This document shows, piece by piece, positions 26,639 to 35,462 of a stretch of DNA of 55,358 nucleotides. Position numbers and translations under genes: made by a program. A model generated the notes under the pieces. That model made no database searches. It saw nothing but the letters and a program-made list of their open reading frames with translations, and had not been told where the DNA came from. The stretch's first letter is position 1, and every line of letters begins with the position of its first letter. The DNA is from Planctomycetaceae bacterium (lineage in GTDB: Bacteria; Planctomycetota; Phycisphaerae; SM23-33): assembly GCA_039680605.1 (NCBI GenBank), contig JBDKTA010000042.1, forward strand, positions 1-55,358, written 5' to 3'.

Positions 26639-26741
26639 CGGCCTGATTCATGCAGCCCCTGCGGCCGCTGGGCGGGTTTCATGGTTGTCATCACGGCGGC
26701 GGTCTGACAGAATGAATCTTCTTACCAGGCAGGAATCCATC

Positions 26742-28247
26742 ATGACAGCCAGACTCTGGGCTCTTTGCGTGACATGGGCATTATTCCTGGCGGCCTCGCC
26801 GGCGTGGGCGGCCTTGCCGCCGGGGTGCGTCGAGTGGGCCGACAATCCCAACTTCGTCCACCCGCCGCTGGCGTGCATGGAACCGTACAAGCGGTTCGTC
26901 GAGTACCCCATCAGCGCCTGGTGCTTCCACGGGATGGAAGACGACAAGAGCCCCTACGCCGAAAAGTTCGTTCGCGACTTCAAGGCCATCGGCTTCAACG
27001 TGCTCATTGACGACGAGCGGATTTTGCCCTTCGCCGAAAAAGTCGGCGGCGTGAAGGTGCAGCTTTGCGGCGCGCGGAGCAGCGCCAAGAGCAAGGCCAC
27101 CTTCTATCAGCCCGCCGAGGTGCTTGACGCGAACTTCTTCAAGAACCCCGCCATCGGCGACCATCCGATGCTGCAGGGCATCATCGTCGGCGACAACGGC
27201 GGCGGCTTCGACCCGCGAGAGGTCAACACGGCCGAGTGGCTCAAGAAGGAGCACCCGCACGTCGTGCCCATTATGTCGCTGTATTCCTACAGCCCGCAGC
27301 AGGGCAATACGCCGCTGCGCATCCTGCACATGCAGAGCTATCCGTACATGCCCGGACGCCGCGGCTACAGCACCGGCCGGGCGGCGCGGCGCTACTGCGA
27401 GCAGCTCGAGCGCGACCGGCAGTTCTGTAACGCCAATGACATGGCCCTGTTCGAATGCTACGCCGGCGACACGACCTTCACCTGCGTGCGATTCCAGATG
27501 ATGTGCGCGATGGCCTACGGCGCCCAGGGGATCTCGAACTTCTGCTACTCGCCTCATCGCATGCCCGCCTACAAGCCCGACAACCCGCTGGTGCCGCAGT
27601 GGTACAAGCTGCACCGATACACCATCGACGTGCTCGGCCGGCACCTCTGGGGCACGCGCAGCATCGAGGTTCTCGGCGGTGAGCACGCCTCCGCCAAGAC
27701 CTTCGGCCCGGACCAACTCGTCGTCGCAGCCTCCGAAAACCTGATGGCCGGGCTGCTGACGCCCGAGGTCCGCTTCAAGGCCAAGGACACCGCTGTCCCT
27801 GAGTACATCCTCGTCGTCGACAAGCGGGTCAACTTCAAGCCATACGAGCCGGACAAGGATCCGCCGGCCCAGGAATCGTCCGTGATGCTGGCGGCGAAGA
27901 TTCCCGCTGTCGAGGTGCTCGACGCCGAGGCCACGAAGGACGCCAAGATCCGCAAGATCGTACCGGGTTTCAAAGTGCGTTTCACCGCCAGCGGCGGCGA
28001 GGCGGTGCTGTTGCGCGCCGCGCCGGACCTGGAGAAACTGCTGGGCGGCAAGGACGCCCTGGCGCTGTATACTCAGATCAACACCGCCCTGGCCGCGGCG
28101 ATGCAGAAGCCCGATGAGATCGCCAAGGCCGTCGCGGCCGCCAAGGCCGACGCGGCGAAGCTCAGGGGCCTCATGAAAGACGTTGACGCCGCCCAGGCGG
28201 CAGACACGCTTAAGCGGCTCGATGCCGCCATCGACGCGGCGAAGTAG
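26742..28247 (+). CDS. Secreted tandem paralogue 1, TIM-barrel-like, function unknown
   Basis: A 501-residue exported protein, first of three tandem relatives. The signal peptide is MTARLWALCVTWALFLAA; AGGA 7 bases upstream supports ATG 26742 over 26712. Landmarks shared by all three are NFVHPPL, AWCFHG, GFNVLIDD, HPMLQGIIVGDN, FECYAGDTTFTCVRFQM and AYGAQGISNFCYSPHR. The central part resembles uncharacterised TIM-barrel glycosidase-like proteins whose HPxLxGYxLxDEP motif is here HPMLQGIIVGDN, with the Glu missing. A beta-rich domain (about 310-430) and two C-terminal helices follow. No family is recognised with confidence. Confidence 0.75.
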   Translation: MTARLWALCVTWALFLAASPAWAALPPGCVEWADNPNFVHPPLACMEPYKRFVEYPISAWCFHGMEDDKSPYAEKFVRDFKAIGFNVLIDDERILPFAEKVGGVKVQLCGARSSAKSKATFYQPAEVLDANFFKNPAIGDHPMLQGIIVGDNGGGFDPREVNTAEWLKKEHPHVVPIMSLYSYSPQQGNTPLRILHMQSYPYMPGRRGYSTGRAARRYCEQLERDRQFCNANDMALFECYAGDTTFTCVRFQMMCAMAYGAQGISNFCYSPHRMPAYKPDNPLVPQWYKLHRYTIDVLGRHLWGTRSIEVLGGEHASAKTFGPDQLVVAASENLMAGLLTPEVRFKAKDTAVPEYILVVDKRVNFKPYEPDKDPPAQESSVMLAAKIPAVEVLDAEATKDAKIRKIVPGFKVRFTASGGEAVLLRAAPDLEKLLGGKDALALYTQINTALAAAMQKPDEIAKAVAAAKADAAKLRGLMKDVDAAQAADTLKRLDAAIDAAK

Positions 28248-28370
28248 CACGGGCGTCTCGCCCGTGCCGTTGAAGAAAAAGCGCAAGCTGACCCGATGGG
28301 TGCCACGCACAACTCCGTTGTGCGTGTCCCCGGTCTCTGGCATCAGAGAGCATGGGCGAGACGCCCGTGC
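28247..28370. repeat. Composite palindromic repeat between paralogues 1 and 2
   Basis: GCACGGGCGTCTCGCCCGTGC (28247-28267, overlapping the paralogue 1 stop) and its inverse-oriented relative at 28350-28370 bracket a GGGTGCC hairpin unit (28298-28330). The same order appears at 30050-30175. Confidence 0.8.
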
Positions 28371-28393
28371 CACACAGCAAAGACGAGGTAGTC

Positions 28394-30046
28394 ATGAACA
28401 GTTTTCGAACCCTCAGTGCGATTCTTCTCATGCTTTCCTGCGGCCGCGCCTTGGCCGACGACAAGGTTCCCGATGAACCGCCTCCGCCAATGAAGCAATG
28501 GCCTGCCGGCTCGGGCGTCAAGGAGTGGAAAGACACCGACTTCGTCCACCCGCCGATCAAGGCCCACGAACTGTATAAGCGGATGCATGAGTTCCCCATC
28601 AGCGCCTGGTGCTTCCACGGCCAGAAGGGCCAGTCGCCCTATGCGGAGAAGTACGTGCGCGACTTCAAGGCCGTCGGGTTCAACGTCATGATCGACGACC
28701 CGAAGATCATCCCCTTCGCCGAGAAGGTCGGCGGCGTGTGGGTGCAGATCGGCGAGACGCGGACAATCTTCGGCAAGAGCCCGCAGTACCTGGAAGACTA
28801 TGTCTTCAAGGGCGCCATCGGCGATCACCCGCTGCTGCAGGGCATCATCCTGGGCGACAACGGGCGCGGCTTCGGCGGCAACGAGCGGCGCGTGGCCTCC
28901 TGGCTCAAGAAAGACCATCCGCACGTGGCGCCGATCATGTCGATCTATCCCTGCCGCGTGCCGGCAGACACCGACCTGCGCATCCTCCACATGCAGAACT
29001 ACCCGTACCTGCGCGGCGCCCGCGGCGAAAAGGCCGCCAATGCCTACCTCGGCCAGTGCAACAGCGATCGCAACGTCGCCAACAATAACAAGATGGCCAT
29101 GTGGGAATGCTACGGCGGCGACGCGCCGTTCAGTTGCGTGCAGTTCCAGATGATCGGCGCCATGGCCTACGGGGCGCAGGGTCTGTCGAACTTCTGCTAC
29201 TCGCCCCATCGCATGAAAGATTACAAGCCCGACAGCCCGATGATCCCGCAGTGGCATAAGATGCATCAGTACATCATCCACGTGCTCGGCCGCCACGTCT
29301 GGGGGCTGCGGTCGATGGACGTGCTGCACTCGGTCTGCGGCGGGGCGCACAAAGGCGCCGGCGTCTACGATGCGGGGCAACTGGTCCTGCGCGGCAGCGA
29401 GTTCACCATGGTCGGCCTGCTGACCCCCGAGGCGAAGTTCTACTCCGACAACGCCGCCGACCGTGAGATTCCCGAGTACTTCATGCTCGTCGACAAACGC
29501 ACCGGCGGCAACATCCCCGAGGCTCGACCGGCGAGCATCATGCTCTCGCCGAAAGTCTCCGCCGTCGAACTCATCGACGCCAATGCGACCAAAGACGCCA
29601 AGATCCGCCAGATCGTGCCGGCTTTCAAGGTGCGACTGACCATGGAAGGCAGCTACGGCGTGCTGCTGCGCGTGGCGCCGGACATCGAGACGCTCCTGGG
29701 CGGACCCGACGGCGCCAAGCTCTACGCGAAGATCAACACGGCGATGGCCGCCCTGCAAGCCAAAGCCACCCCGCCCGCCCCGGCCGGTCAGACCCGATTG
29801 GGCGCCGAAGGCCCGGCCGCCAAGCCCGAAGGCGACCTGCCTCTGGTCAAGGTCAACGCCGCCGAAGTCGACAAGACCATCGCGGCCGTCAAGACCGATA
29901 TGGCTGAGCTGGCCAAAGCCCTCGACGCCGCCGTCGCCGCAGGCAAGATCAGCAAAGACCAGGCCGTCGATACGCTCAAGCGCCTGGGTGAAGCTATCGA
30001 CGCCACAGCCGCCGAGGCCAAGGACCCCAAGCCCAGCGCCGCGTGA
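28394..30046 (+). CDS. Secreted tandem paralogue 2, TIM-barrel-like, function unknown
   Basis: A 550-residue exported protein; the signal peptide is MNSFRTLSAILLMLSCGRALA. It shares the landmarks of its neighbours: DFVHPPI, AWCFHG, GFNVMIDD, HPLLQGIILGDN, WECYGGDAPFSCVQFQM and AYGAQGLSNFCYSPHR. GRHVWGLRSMDVLHS and a beta-rich domain follow. The C-terminus is longer than in paralogue 1, with an Ala/Pro linker and helices ending in DTLKRLGEAIDATAA. Ribosome site GAGGT is 6 bases upstream. Strong similarity to the two neighbours indicates recent duplication within this locus. Confidence 0.75.
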   Translation: MNSFRTLSAILLMLSCGRALADDKVPDEPPPPMKQWPAGSGVKEWKDTDFVHPPIKAHELYKRMHEFPISAWCFHGQKGQSPYAEKYVRDFKAVGFNVMIDDPKIIPFAEKVGGVWVQIGETRTIFGKSPQYLEDYVFKGAIGDHPLLQGIILGDNGRGFGGNERRVASWLKKDHPHVAPIMSIYPCRVPADTDLRILHMQNYPYLRGARGEKAANAYLGQCNSDRNVANNNKMAMWECYGGDAPFSCVQFQMIGAMAYGAQGLSNFCYSPHRMKDYKPDSPMIPQWHKMHQYIIHVLGRHVWGLRSMDVLHSVCGGAHKGAGVYDAGQLVLRGSEFTMVGLLTPEAKFYSDNAADREIPEYFMLVDKRTGGNIPEARPASIMLSPKVSAVELIDANATKDAKIRQIVPAFKVRLTMEGSYGVLLRVAPDIETLLGGPDGAKLYAKINTAMAALQAKATPPAPAGQTRLGAEGPAAKPEGDLPLVKVNAAEVDKTIAAVKTDMAELAKALDAAVAAGKISKDQAVDTLKRLGEAIDATAAEAKDPKPSAA

Positions 30047-30049
30047 GTA

Positions 30050-30208
30050 GCATGGGCGTCTCGCCCATGAGGCGAAGAAGAGACGAAAGCTTGGATCAGA
30101 CGGGTGCCACGCACAACTCCGTTGCGCGTGTCCCTGACCGTGAAGAGCCAGAGAGCATGGGCGAGACGCCCATGCCACACGGCGAGAGCATGGGCGAGAC
30201 GCCCATGC
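30050..30208. repeat. Composite palindromic repeat between paralogues 2 and 3
   Basis: GCATGGGCGTCTCGCCCATG (30050-30069) is followed by a GGGTGCC hairpin unit (30102-30134) and then by two tandem copies of GCATGGGCGAGACGCCCATGC (30155-30175 and 30188-30208). The second copy ends 14 bases before the paralogue 3 start. Confidence 0.8.
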
Positions 30209-30222
30209 CACGAGGAGTCATG

Positions 30223-31815
30223 ATGCAGCATCGCGTAATCGTTATCGGGCTGGTTCTTGCCGCTGCTGTGCAGGCCGCCCCGGCCGGCGACCAGCTGCCT
30301 CCCGGCTGCAAGGAATGGAAAGACACCGACTTCGTCCACCCGCCGCTGAAGGTGATGGAGCCGTACAAGCGGATCGACGAGTACCCGGTGGTCGCATGGT
30401 GCTTCCATGGGCAGGGGGCCAAGCGCGTGCCCTACGACGAGACGTACGCCCGCAACGCCAAGGCCGCCGGGTTCAACATGCTCATCGACGGCGCGTCGAT
30501 GCTCGAACCGTGCCGGAAGGTCGGCGGGCTGAAGGTCGTCGTGCCAGCATTCCACCACGGCCCTGACCGGCTTAAGGCCGGCATCTTCGGCCCCCACGGC
30601 GACCACCCGTGCCTGGTCGGCATCGTCACCGACGACAACAACCCGCGGATCTATCCCAACGTCATCGAAAACGCCAAGTGGATCACGCAGACCTATCCGC
30701 ACATCATGCCCTGGGACAGCGAGAACCCCGACCCGCGCACCCAGAGCAAGACCACCATGCGCGTCCTGGGCACGCAGAACTACCCGTTCATGCGCGGCTC
30801 GCGGAACCCCGTCGGCGACTACTGCTTCAACTGCTGGGTCGACCGCGACTGGGGCGTCAAGGCCGACATGAGCGTCTGGGAAATCTACTCCGGCGCCAAT
30901 GCCTTCAACCAGCAAAGCTTCCAGATGCTGGCCGGCCTGGCCTACGGCTCGCAGGGACTGGTGAACTTCGCCTACACGCCGCACCGCGACACGCCTTATC
31001 ACGGCAAGATGTACCAGCCCGACAGCCCGCTGATCCCGCAGTTCAAGAAACTCCACGACTATATCCGCCTGGTCGTCGGCCGCCACCTCTGGGGCACGCG
31101 CTGCATCAACGTGATCCACTCCATCCACGGCGGCGACCACAGCAAGGAGCGCTGGAAGATCCAGGCCCCGACCTTTGCCGCCGACCAGCTCGTCGTCCGC
31201 GGCAGCGAGTGGATGATGGTCGGCCTGCTGACGCCCGAGAAGCGATTCCTCGCCAAGGACACGGAAGTTCCCGAGTACTTCCTGGTCATCGACAAGCGCA
31301 CCAGCGGCGGCGGCGCCCCAGAGCGGCGGGCGGCCTACGTCATGTTCTCCGACCGCACGCCGGTCTTCGAGATGCTCGACGAGACTGCGGTGAAGGACGC
31401 CCCCATCCGCAAGCTCGTCCCCGGCTGGAAGTTCCGCATGAACTCCCAGGGCGGTGAGGGCGTCCTGCTGCGCGTCGCGCCGGACCTCGAGCAACTCCTC
31501 GGCGGCAAGAAAGGCCTCGCGCTGTACGCGGCGATCAACAAGACGATGGGCCAGTTGCAGTGGAAAGTCTCGCCCCCCTGCCCGGCCGGGCAGAAGATCG
31601 AAGAAGACAAGCTCACCCACGTGGCCATTGAGGGCAAGGTGATCGACGCCGCCGTCGCCCAGGCCCGCAAGGACCGCGACGCCCTGGCCAAGCTGCTCGA
31701 TGCCGCCGTATCGGCCGGAAAGCTCACCAAGGCCCAGACCGACGACACGCTCAAGCGGCTTGACGAGTCCATCGCCGCCACCGCCGCCCAAGCCAAAACC
31801 CCGCCAGCCCCGTAG
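30223..31815 (+). CDS. Secreted tandem paralogue 3, TIM-barrel-like, function unknown
   Basis: A 530-residue exported protein, signal peptide MQHRVIVIGLVLAAAVQAAPA; GAGGAG is 5 bases before ATG 30223, with ATG 30220 as the alternative. It keeps DFVHPPL, VAWCFHG, GFNMLIDG and the domain boundaries, but the middle is more diverged: HPCLVGIVTDDNN, WEIYSGANAFNQQSFQM and AYGSQGLVNFAYTPHR. The FCYSP Cys of the other two is Ala here. It has the same beta-rich domain and C-terminal helices (DTLKRLDESIAATAAQ). It is the most divergent of the three, so possibly different in substrate. Confidence 0.75.
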   Translation: MQHRVIVIGLVLAAAVQAAPAGDQLPPGCKEWKDTDFVHPPLKVMEPYKRIDEYPVVAWCFHGQGAKRVPYDETYARNAKAAGFNMLIDGASMLEPCRKVGGLKVVVPAFHHGPDRLKAGIFGPHGDHPCLVGIVTDDNNPRIYPNVIENAKWITQTYPHIMPWDSENPDPRTQSKTTMRVLGTQNYPFMRGSRNPVGDYCFNCWVDRDWGVKADMSVWEIYSGANAFNQQSFQMLAGLAYGSQGLVNFAYTPHRDTPYHGKMYQPDSPLIPQFKKLHDYIRLVVGRHLWGTRCINVIHSIHGGDHSKERWKIQAPTFAADQLVVRGSEWMMVGLLTPEKRFLAKDTEVPEYFLVIDKRTSGGGAPERRAAYVMFSDRTPVFEMLDETAVKDAPIRKLVPGWKFRMNSQGGEGVLLRVAPDLEQLLGGKKGLALYAAINKTMGQLQWKVSPPCPAGQKIEEDKLTHVAIEGKVIDAAVAQARKDRDALAKLLDAAVSAGKLTKAQTDDTLKRLDESIAATAAQAKTPPAP

Positions 31816-31836
31816 CACGGGCATCTTGCCCGTGGC
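31815..31836. repeat. Single copy of GCACGGGC hairpin repeat
   Basis: GCACGGGCATCTTGCCCGTGGC directly follows the paralogue 3 stop and overlaps it, matching the repeats after paralogues 1 and 2. A single degenerate arm of the TGGAGTGCGG family lies further on at 31958-32000. Confidence 0.65.
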
Positions 31837-32082
31837 CTAACAGCGGAACCGCCGGAGAAAAACCTTGTCATAAAGATCCCTTCGCCGCCTCGCTTCGCTC
31901 AGCCGCAACCAAAGCGCCTTCTCGCCGCCCGAGCCCAATTCAGTCCCGCCGGCCCCATCGCCACAAGGCGACCCTGGAGTGCGGCTCCGCCAACGGCGCG
32001 GACCCGTGAAACAATCTTTGAATTTTCCCAAATGAAATCCGCCCCCGCTGCGTCTCTAATAGGGGAGGCTTGGAGCGGGTAC

Positions 32083-32697
32083 ATGCGGAAGCGATGGAAA
32101 CACATCCTGATTGTTGTGGGCGTCACGGTGGCCGCGGCTGGGGCTGGCACGTGGATGTATGTGTGGTATTACCACCCGTCACCAGGAACGCTTCCGAAGG
32201 TTGAGATCGCCGTGCCTGCAGGATTTGACATGGACCTCTCGCATCTTCTGGACTTCGATCTCTACACGCTGTCCCGCGCGCCGGGACAGGCCCACCACAG
32301 CAGTCTGGTGATCTTCGTGGGGCAACATCCCCAGACGTTCAGGCCCAGCGCCGGATGGCGCGAAAAGCGAGGCCTTGTGTGCGGCCGCTCCGCTACGTGG
32401 TACGCATGGCAGGACTCGCGCGGAATGCTGCGGCAGGAAGCGCACCTGTCCCTGGCGCGCCCCCTGGGCGGGCACCGTATCCACGCGATTATCTCGGCCG
32501 ATGACCCATCCGAAGTCGAACTTCTTGAGAAGACCGTGCAAGCCGCACGGCTTTCCCCAGGCCCTGTTCCGACGAGGGCCCGTGCAGCGAGCGTATCATG
32601 CGCAACATCGGCGACTTCTCCGGCCTCCGCTCCCGCTACGACGCAAGCCTCTCCTCCAGTCGTCACATCCGATGGCACCATTGAGGAGGGAGGTTGA
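32083..32697 (+). CDS. Single-pass membrane protein, function unknown
   Basis: A 204-residue protein with an N-terminal basic stretch (MRKRWKH) and one membrane helix (ILIVVGVTVAAAGAGTWMYVWYY), then a soluble domain of about 110 residues and a Ser/Thr/Ala/Pro-rich tail. GGAGCGGG precedes ATG 32083; ATG 32032 is in frame. Its TGA overlaps the next ATG, so the two are coupled. No family is recognised. Confidence 0.6.
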   Translation: MRKRWKHILIVVGVTVAAAGAGTWMYVWYYHPSPGTLPKVEIAVPAGFDMDLSHLLDFDLYTLSRAPGQAHHSSLVIFVGQHPQTFRPSAGWREKRGLVCGRSATWYAWQDSRGMLRQEAHLSLARPLGGHRIHAIISADDPSEVELLEKTVQAARLSPGPVPTRARAASVSCATSATSPASAPATTQASPPVVTSDGTIEEGG

Positions 32698-33224
32698 TGA
32701 TGCGGCAGTATGGCATCCACATTCTGGTTCTGCTGGCGGCGGGAATGGCGCCCGGCGGGTGCAGTGCGGTCGCGGATGGGACCTTTCCGTCCGTTGATCT
32801 TCTCAAGGCAAAATTGACGCAAGAAGGATATGCGGCCGACGTGAACGAGACGCGCAGTGAGATCGTGGAGTGGCGATCTGTGCGGGTTGTCCGACTAGAG
32901 CCCGATGCCGAGATCTACTGCAGCCCTCAGGACCCTGCAAAAGTGGTCGGATTCAAACTGCGGTTCAGGTCGACCGACTCTAAAACTAAAGATGGATTGT
33001 CCAAGAGCTACAACTTCGCTCGCGGGCTTGTCCGCGAGACCACGGGCACGGATATCCGCGAGATTCCGCGAAGCGAGTTCGGCCTGCCCCCGCTCTTTGG
33101 ATTCGTCGGGCGCAACTACCGCGCGTCAGCGGCCACCGACTCGCATGTGGTCACCTGCCTGTTTTACGAAAGGATCGACTACATGTCCTGGGCGGAAGTG
33201 ACGGTTCTTCAGAAGAAATGGTGA
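32697..33224 (+). CDS. Small lipoprotein, function unknown
   Basis: A 175-residue protein with a lipoprotein signal (ILVLLAAGMAPGGC). The mature part has no membrane segment; WRSVRVVRLEPDAEIYC and TGTDIREIPRSEFGLPPLFGFVGRN stand out but match nothing I know. GAGGGAGG precedes the double ATG (32697, 32700). It is followed after 14 bases by a membrane gene, so these small genes look like one unit. Confidence 0.6.
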   Translation: MMRQYGIHILVLLAAGMAPGGCSAVADGTFPSVDLLKAKLTQEGYAADVNETRSEIVEWRSVRVVRLEPDAEIYCSPQDPAKVVGFKLRFRSTDSKTKDGLSKSYNFARGLVRETTGTDIREIPRSEFGLPPLFGFVGRNYRASAATDSHVVTCLFYERIDYMSWAEVTVLQKKW

Positions 33225-33238
33225 TAGGGGCCTGAGCC

Positions 33239-33994
33239 ATGACTCAAGAACAAAGCAAATCGCGATGGACGGTGGTGACGCCGCGGCTGGCGGGGCACAT
33301 GGCGCTGTGGTTGGGAATCGCCGCCTGTGCGGCACTCTTGGTGCGTGATGGGGTGGGGATTTCATTCATTCTATCAGTGGCAGGAATCGTCACGGGCGCG
33401 GCCTCCCTGATCAGCTCGCGCCGCAGTGGAGCGAAAGTGCGGCTGCGGGTGATTGGAATGCTCATCAGTGCCGTGCCGCTGGGCGTGATAGTCGCGCTCA
33501 TCATAATGCGGCCGCCAGAGCGGGGACATAGACACGTATACTGTCAGATAAATCTGAAGAACATAGGAGGGGCACTGCGGGAATACGAACGGATGCGAGA
33601 GGGCATGCCCGGAAAGATTGACGACCTGATCGGCTCGGGCCTGTTGCCGCCAGGCGCCTTCAGTTGCCCTTTCGACAGCGATTGGAGAAATGGGCAGAGC
33701 AGTTACTTCTTCTTTCTGAGCGACAAGAACAATCCAGACTCGCTGATCGGTTGCGACCTGAAGACTCACTCCGGCGGAAGGAATGTCCTCACGGCCCCGC
33801 ACAACGTGTTCTTTCTGAAGCACGAGGAGTTCAATCAGCGTCTGGCCCAGCCGGAAAACGCCGCCTTCGCCGCCGCGCTGCGGGCGTTTGAGGCCAGCGG
33901 CGCGAAGCACTTCCCGCTCGACCGGCCGCTGGCGGCATCGAGGCCGTGTGGCGACACTGCGCCGATGGCCGATCGTACGAGCGATAAAGAATAG
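33239..33994 (+). CDS. Multi-helix membrane protein with pseudopilin-like globular domain (copy 1)
   Basis: A 251-residue protein with three N-terminal membrane helices (about 20-95), resembling the small DUF4190-like helix arrangement. A globular part follows with CQINLKNIGGALREYERMR, LLPPGAFSCPFDSD and SSYFFFLS, patterns shared with planctomycete pseudopilin-type proteins (C-x-x-NLKxIGxAL, then F-x-CP). There is no prepilin cleavage motif. A paralogue follows 10 bases downstream; the last 30 codons of the two are nearly identical at the DNA level. Confidence 0.65.
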   Translation: MTQEQSKSRWTVVTPRLAGHMALWLGIAACAALLVRDGVGISFILSVAGIVTGAASLISSRRSGAKVRLRVIGMLISAVPLGVIVALIIMRPPERGHRHVYCQINLKNIGGALREYERMREGMPGKIDDLIGSGLLPPGAFSCPFDSDWRNGQSSYFFFLSDKNNPDSLIGCDLKTHSGGRNVLTAPHNVFFLKHEEFNQRLAQPENAAFAAALRAFEASGAKHFPLDRPLAASRPCGDTAPMADRTSDKE

Positions 33995-34004
33995 AGAGGC
34001 AGCT

Positions 34005-34718
34005 ATGCAGGAAGCGGGCATGAGTATCAAGAATCGCGCGGGGGCACTTGCGGTCACCGCTCTGGTGGTGGCTGGCATCGGAGTCTTAACGTCGGTCTTC
34101 CTGATCGGCATGGTCCTGTCAGCGGTGGCTTTGGTTCTTGGCATCATCGCCATACGCCGAAATGCACGGGCGGGCCGCGCAACGCGGATTCCGTGGGCTG
34201 CCGCAACTCTCTCAGCAGCGGGGCTGGTGCTTGGCGCTGTGACCATTGTCCTGGTCGTTATCCCGGCTATCCACGAAGCCCACCATTCGGCCTGCCAGGT
34301 CAATTTCAAGGCAATGGGTGCGGGCATCTGGAACTACCAGCGGAGTCGCGGGCATCTTCCCCAGCGTATGTCAGACGTGGTGGAAGGAGGATTTCTCGAA
34401 CCCCGCGTGTTCGCCTGCATGGAAGACGATTCCTGGCGCGAGGGGTACAGCAGCTATTTCCATTATCTCGACCCTGACCGGCAGGAGCATCCGCCTCAGG
34501 CCCTGTTTGCCTGTGACTCTCGTCCTCGCCATAAGAAGGGGCGTAATATCCTTACCATTTGCGGCAATCTCGGTTTCACCGAGGAAGAGGAATTTCAGCA
34601 GCTTCTGGCTCGGCCGGAAAACGCCGCCTTCGCCGCGGCGCTGCGGGAGTTTGAGGCCAGCGGGGCCACGCACTTTCCGCTTGATCGGCCGCTGGCGGCT
34701 ACGAGGCCGGCGCCATGA
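34005..34718 (+). CDS. Multi-helix membrane protein with pseudopilin-like globular domain (copy 2)
   Basis: A 237-residue paralogue of the preceding gene. N-terminal helices are at about 12-45 and 65-90, then CQVNFKAMGAGIWNYQRSRG, GGFLEPRVFACMEDDSW, GYSSYFHYLDPD and the shared C-terminus LLARPENAAFAAALREFEASG. AGAGAGG precedes ATG 34005. The pair probably arose by tandem duplication with later homogenisation of the 3' ends. Confidence 0.65.
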   Translation: MQEAGMSIKNRAGALAVTALVVAGIGVLTSVFLIGMVLSAVALVLGIIAIRRNARAGRATRIPWAAATLSAAGLVLGAVTIVLVVIPAIHEAHHSACQVNFKAMGAGIWNYQRSRGHLPQRMSDVVEGGFLEPRVFACMEDDSWREGYSSYFHYLDPDRQEHPPQALFACDSRPRHKKGRNILTICGNLGFTEEEEFQQLLARPENAAFAAALREFEASGATHFPLDRPLAATRPAP

Positions 34719-34769
34719 CTGACCCGCAACCGATCGGGGTGCGTCCGGTGATACGCCAGATGAGGCCAA

Positions 34770-34946
34770 GGGTGCCACGCACAACTCCGTTGTGCATGTC
34801 CCCGACCCGTTGGCAGCAGGGGCGGCGAAGATCTCTTCTGCACCCACTCAACGGTTACTATGGCACAAGGCACATTGGCACGCACAACGGAGTTGTGCGT
34901 GGCACCCCGGCAGAGTGCTGCTCTGTTTTGCCCAGGCCACCCGCCA
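34770..34946. repeat. REPIN-like element, copy A (GGGTGCC family)
   Basis: The ends are 29-bp inverted repeats starting GGGTGCCACGCACAAC on each outer edge, and each end is itself a hairpin (CACGCACAAC/GTTGTGCGTG). The interior plus a right flank is almost identical to 35777-35949, with about one substitution and one indel over the first 140 bases. It lies just before the PIN toxin. Confidence 0.88.
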
Positions 34947-34989
34947 GTGGAACTTTGCAGGATCGGCCACATTGACGTAAGATATAAGT

Positions 34990-35460
34990 ATGGCGCGAGT
35001 GTATGTTGAGACGACCATCATGAGCTATCTGGCAGCCCGGCCTAGCAGGGACTTGGTGCGCGCGGCCCGTCAGGAAATCACCCGCGAATGGTGGGACAAT
35101 AGACGCGGACAGTTCGATCTGTATATCTCTCAGTTTGTTCTTGATGAGGCTGGCGACGGAGACGAAACGGCAGCAGCAAGACGGCTTACATTGCTCGATG
35201 GAATCTCGCTTCTACCGCTGTCGGATGAGGTCCTTGATACTGCAAGGAGCCTGATCAGTGGCGGAGTGTTGCCGGATAATGCGCAGGGGGACGCAGTCCA
35301 TATTGCCGCTGCAACTGTGCATGAGATGGATGTGCTTCTGACCTGGAACTGCCGCCATTTGGCCAATGCGGTTATCCTTGGCAACGTCGGCAGGCACCTG
35401 CGCAATCTTGGTTACGAAGCCCCGATCATCTGTACGCCGGACGAGCTGTTGGGAGAATGA
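34990..35460 (+). CDS. PIN-domain (VapC-like) toxin
   Basis: A 156-residue PIN-fold nuclease. The start MARVYVETTIMSYLAARPSRD places Glu in the usual first acidic position, as in a known VapC-like branch. LYISQFVLDEA gives the second acid, and LPDNAQGDAVHIAAATVHEMDVLLTWNCRHLAN the third and fourth positions. PIN toxins cut tRNA, rRNA or mRNA. A 53-residue gene follows 2 bases after the stop and is the probable antitoxin, so the order is toxin first. TAAGAT just before the ATG might mean a leaderless transcript. Confidence 0.85.
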   Translation: MARVYVETTIMSYLAARPSRDLVRAARQEITREWWDNRRGQFDLYISQFVLDEAGDGDETAAARRLTLLDGISLLPLSDEVLDTARSLISGGVLPDNAQGDAVHIAAATVHEMDVLLTWNCRHLANAVILGNVGRHLRNLGYEAPIICTPDELLGE

Positions 35461-35462
35461 TC

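Noticed and set aside
28343-31824. Two long minus-strand ORFs over the paralogue cluster
   Set aside because: They mirror the third-codon GC bias of the paralogues and run through the palindromic repeats.
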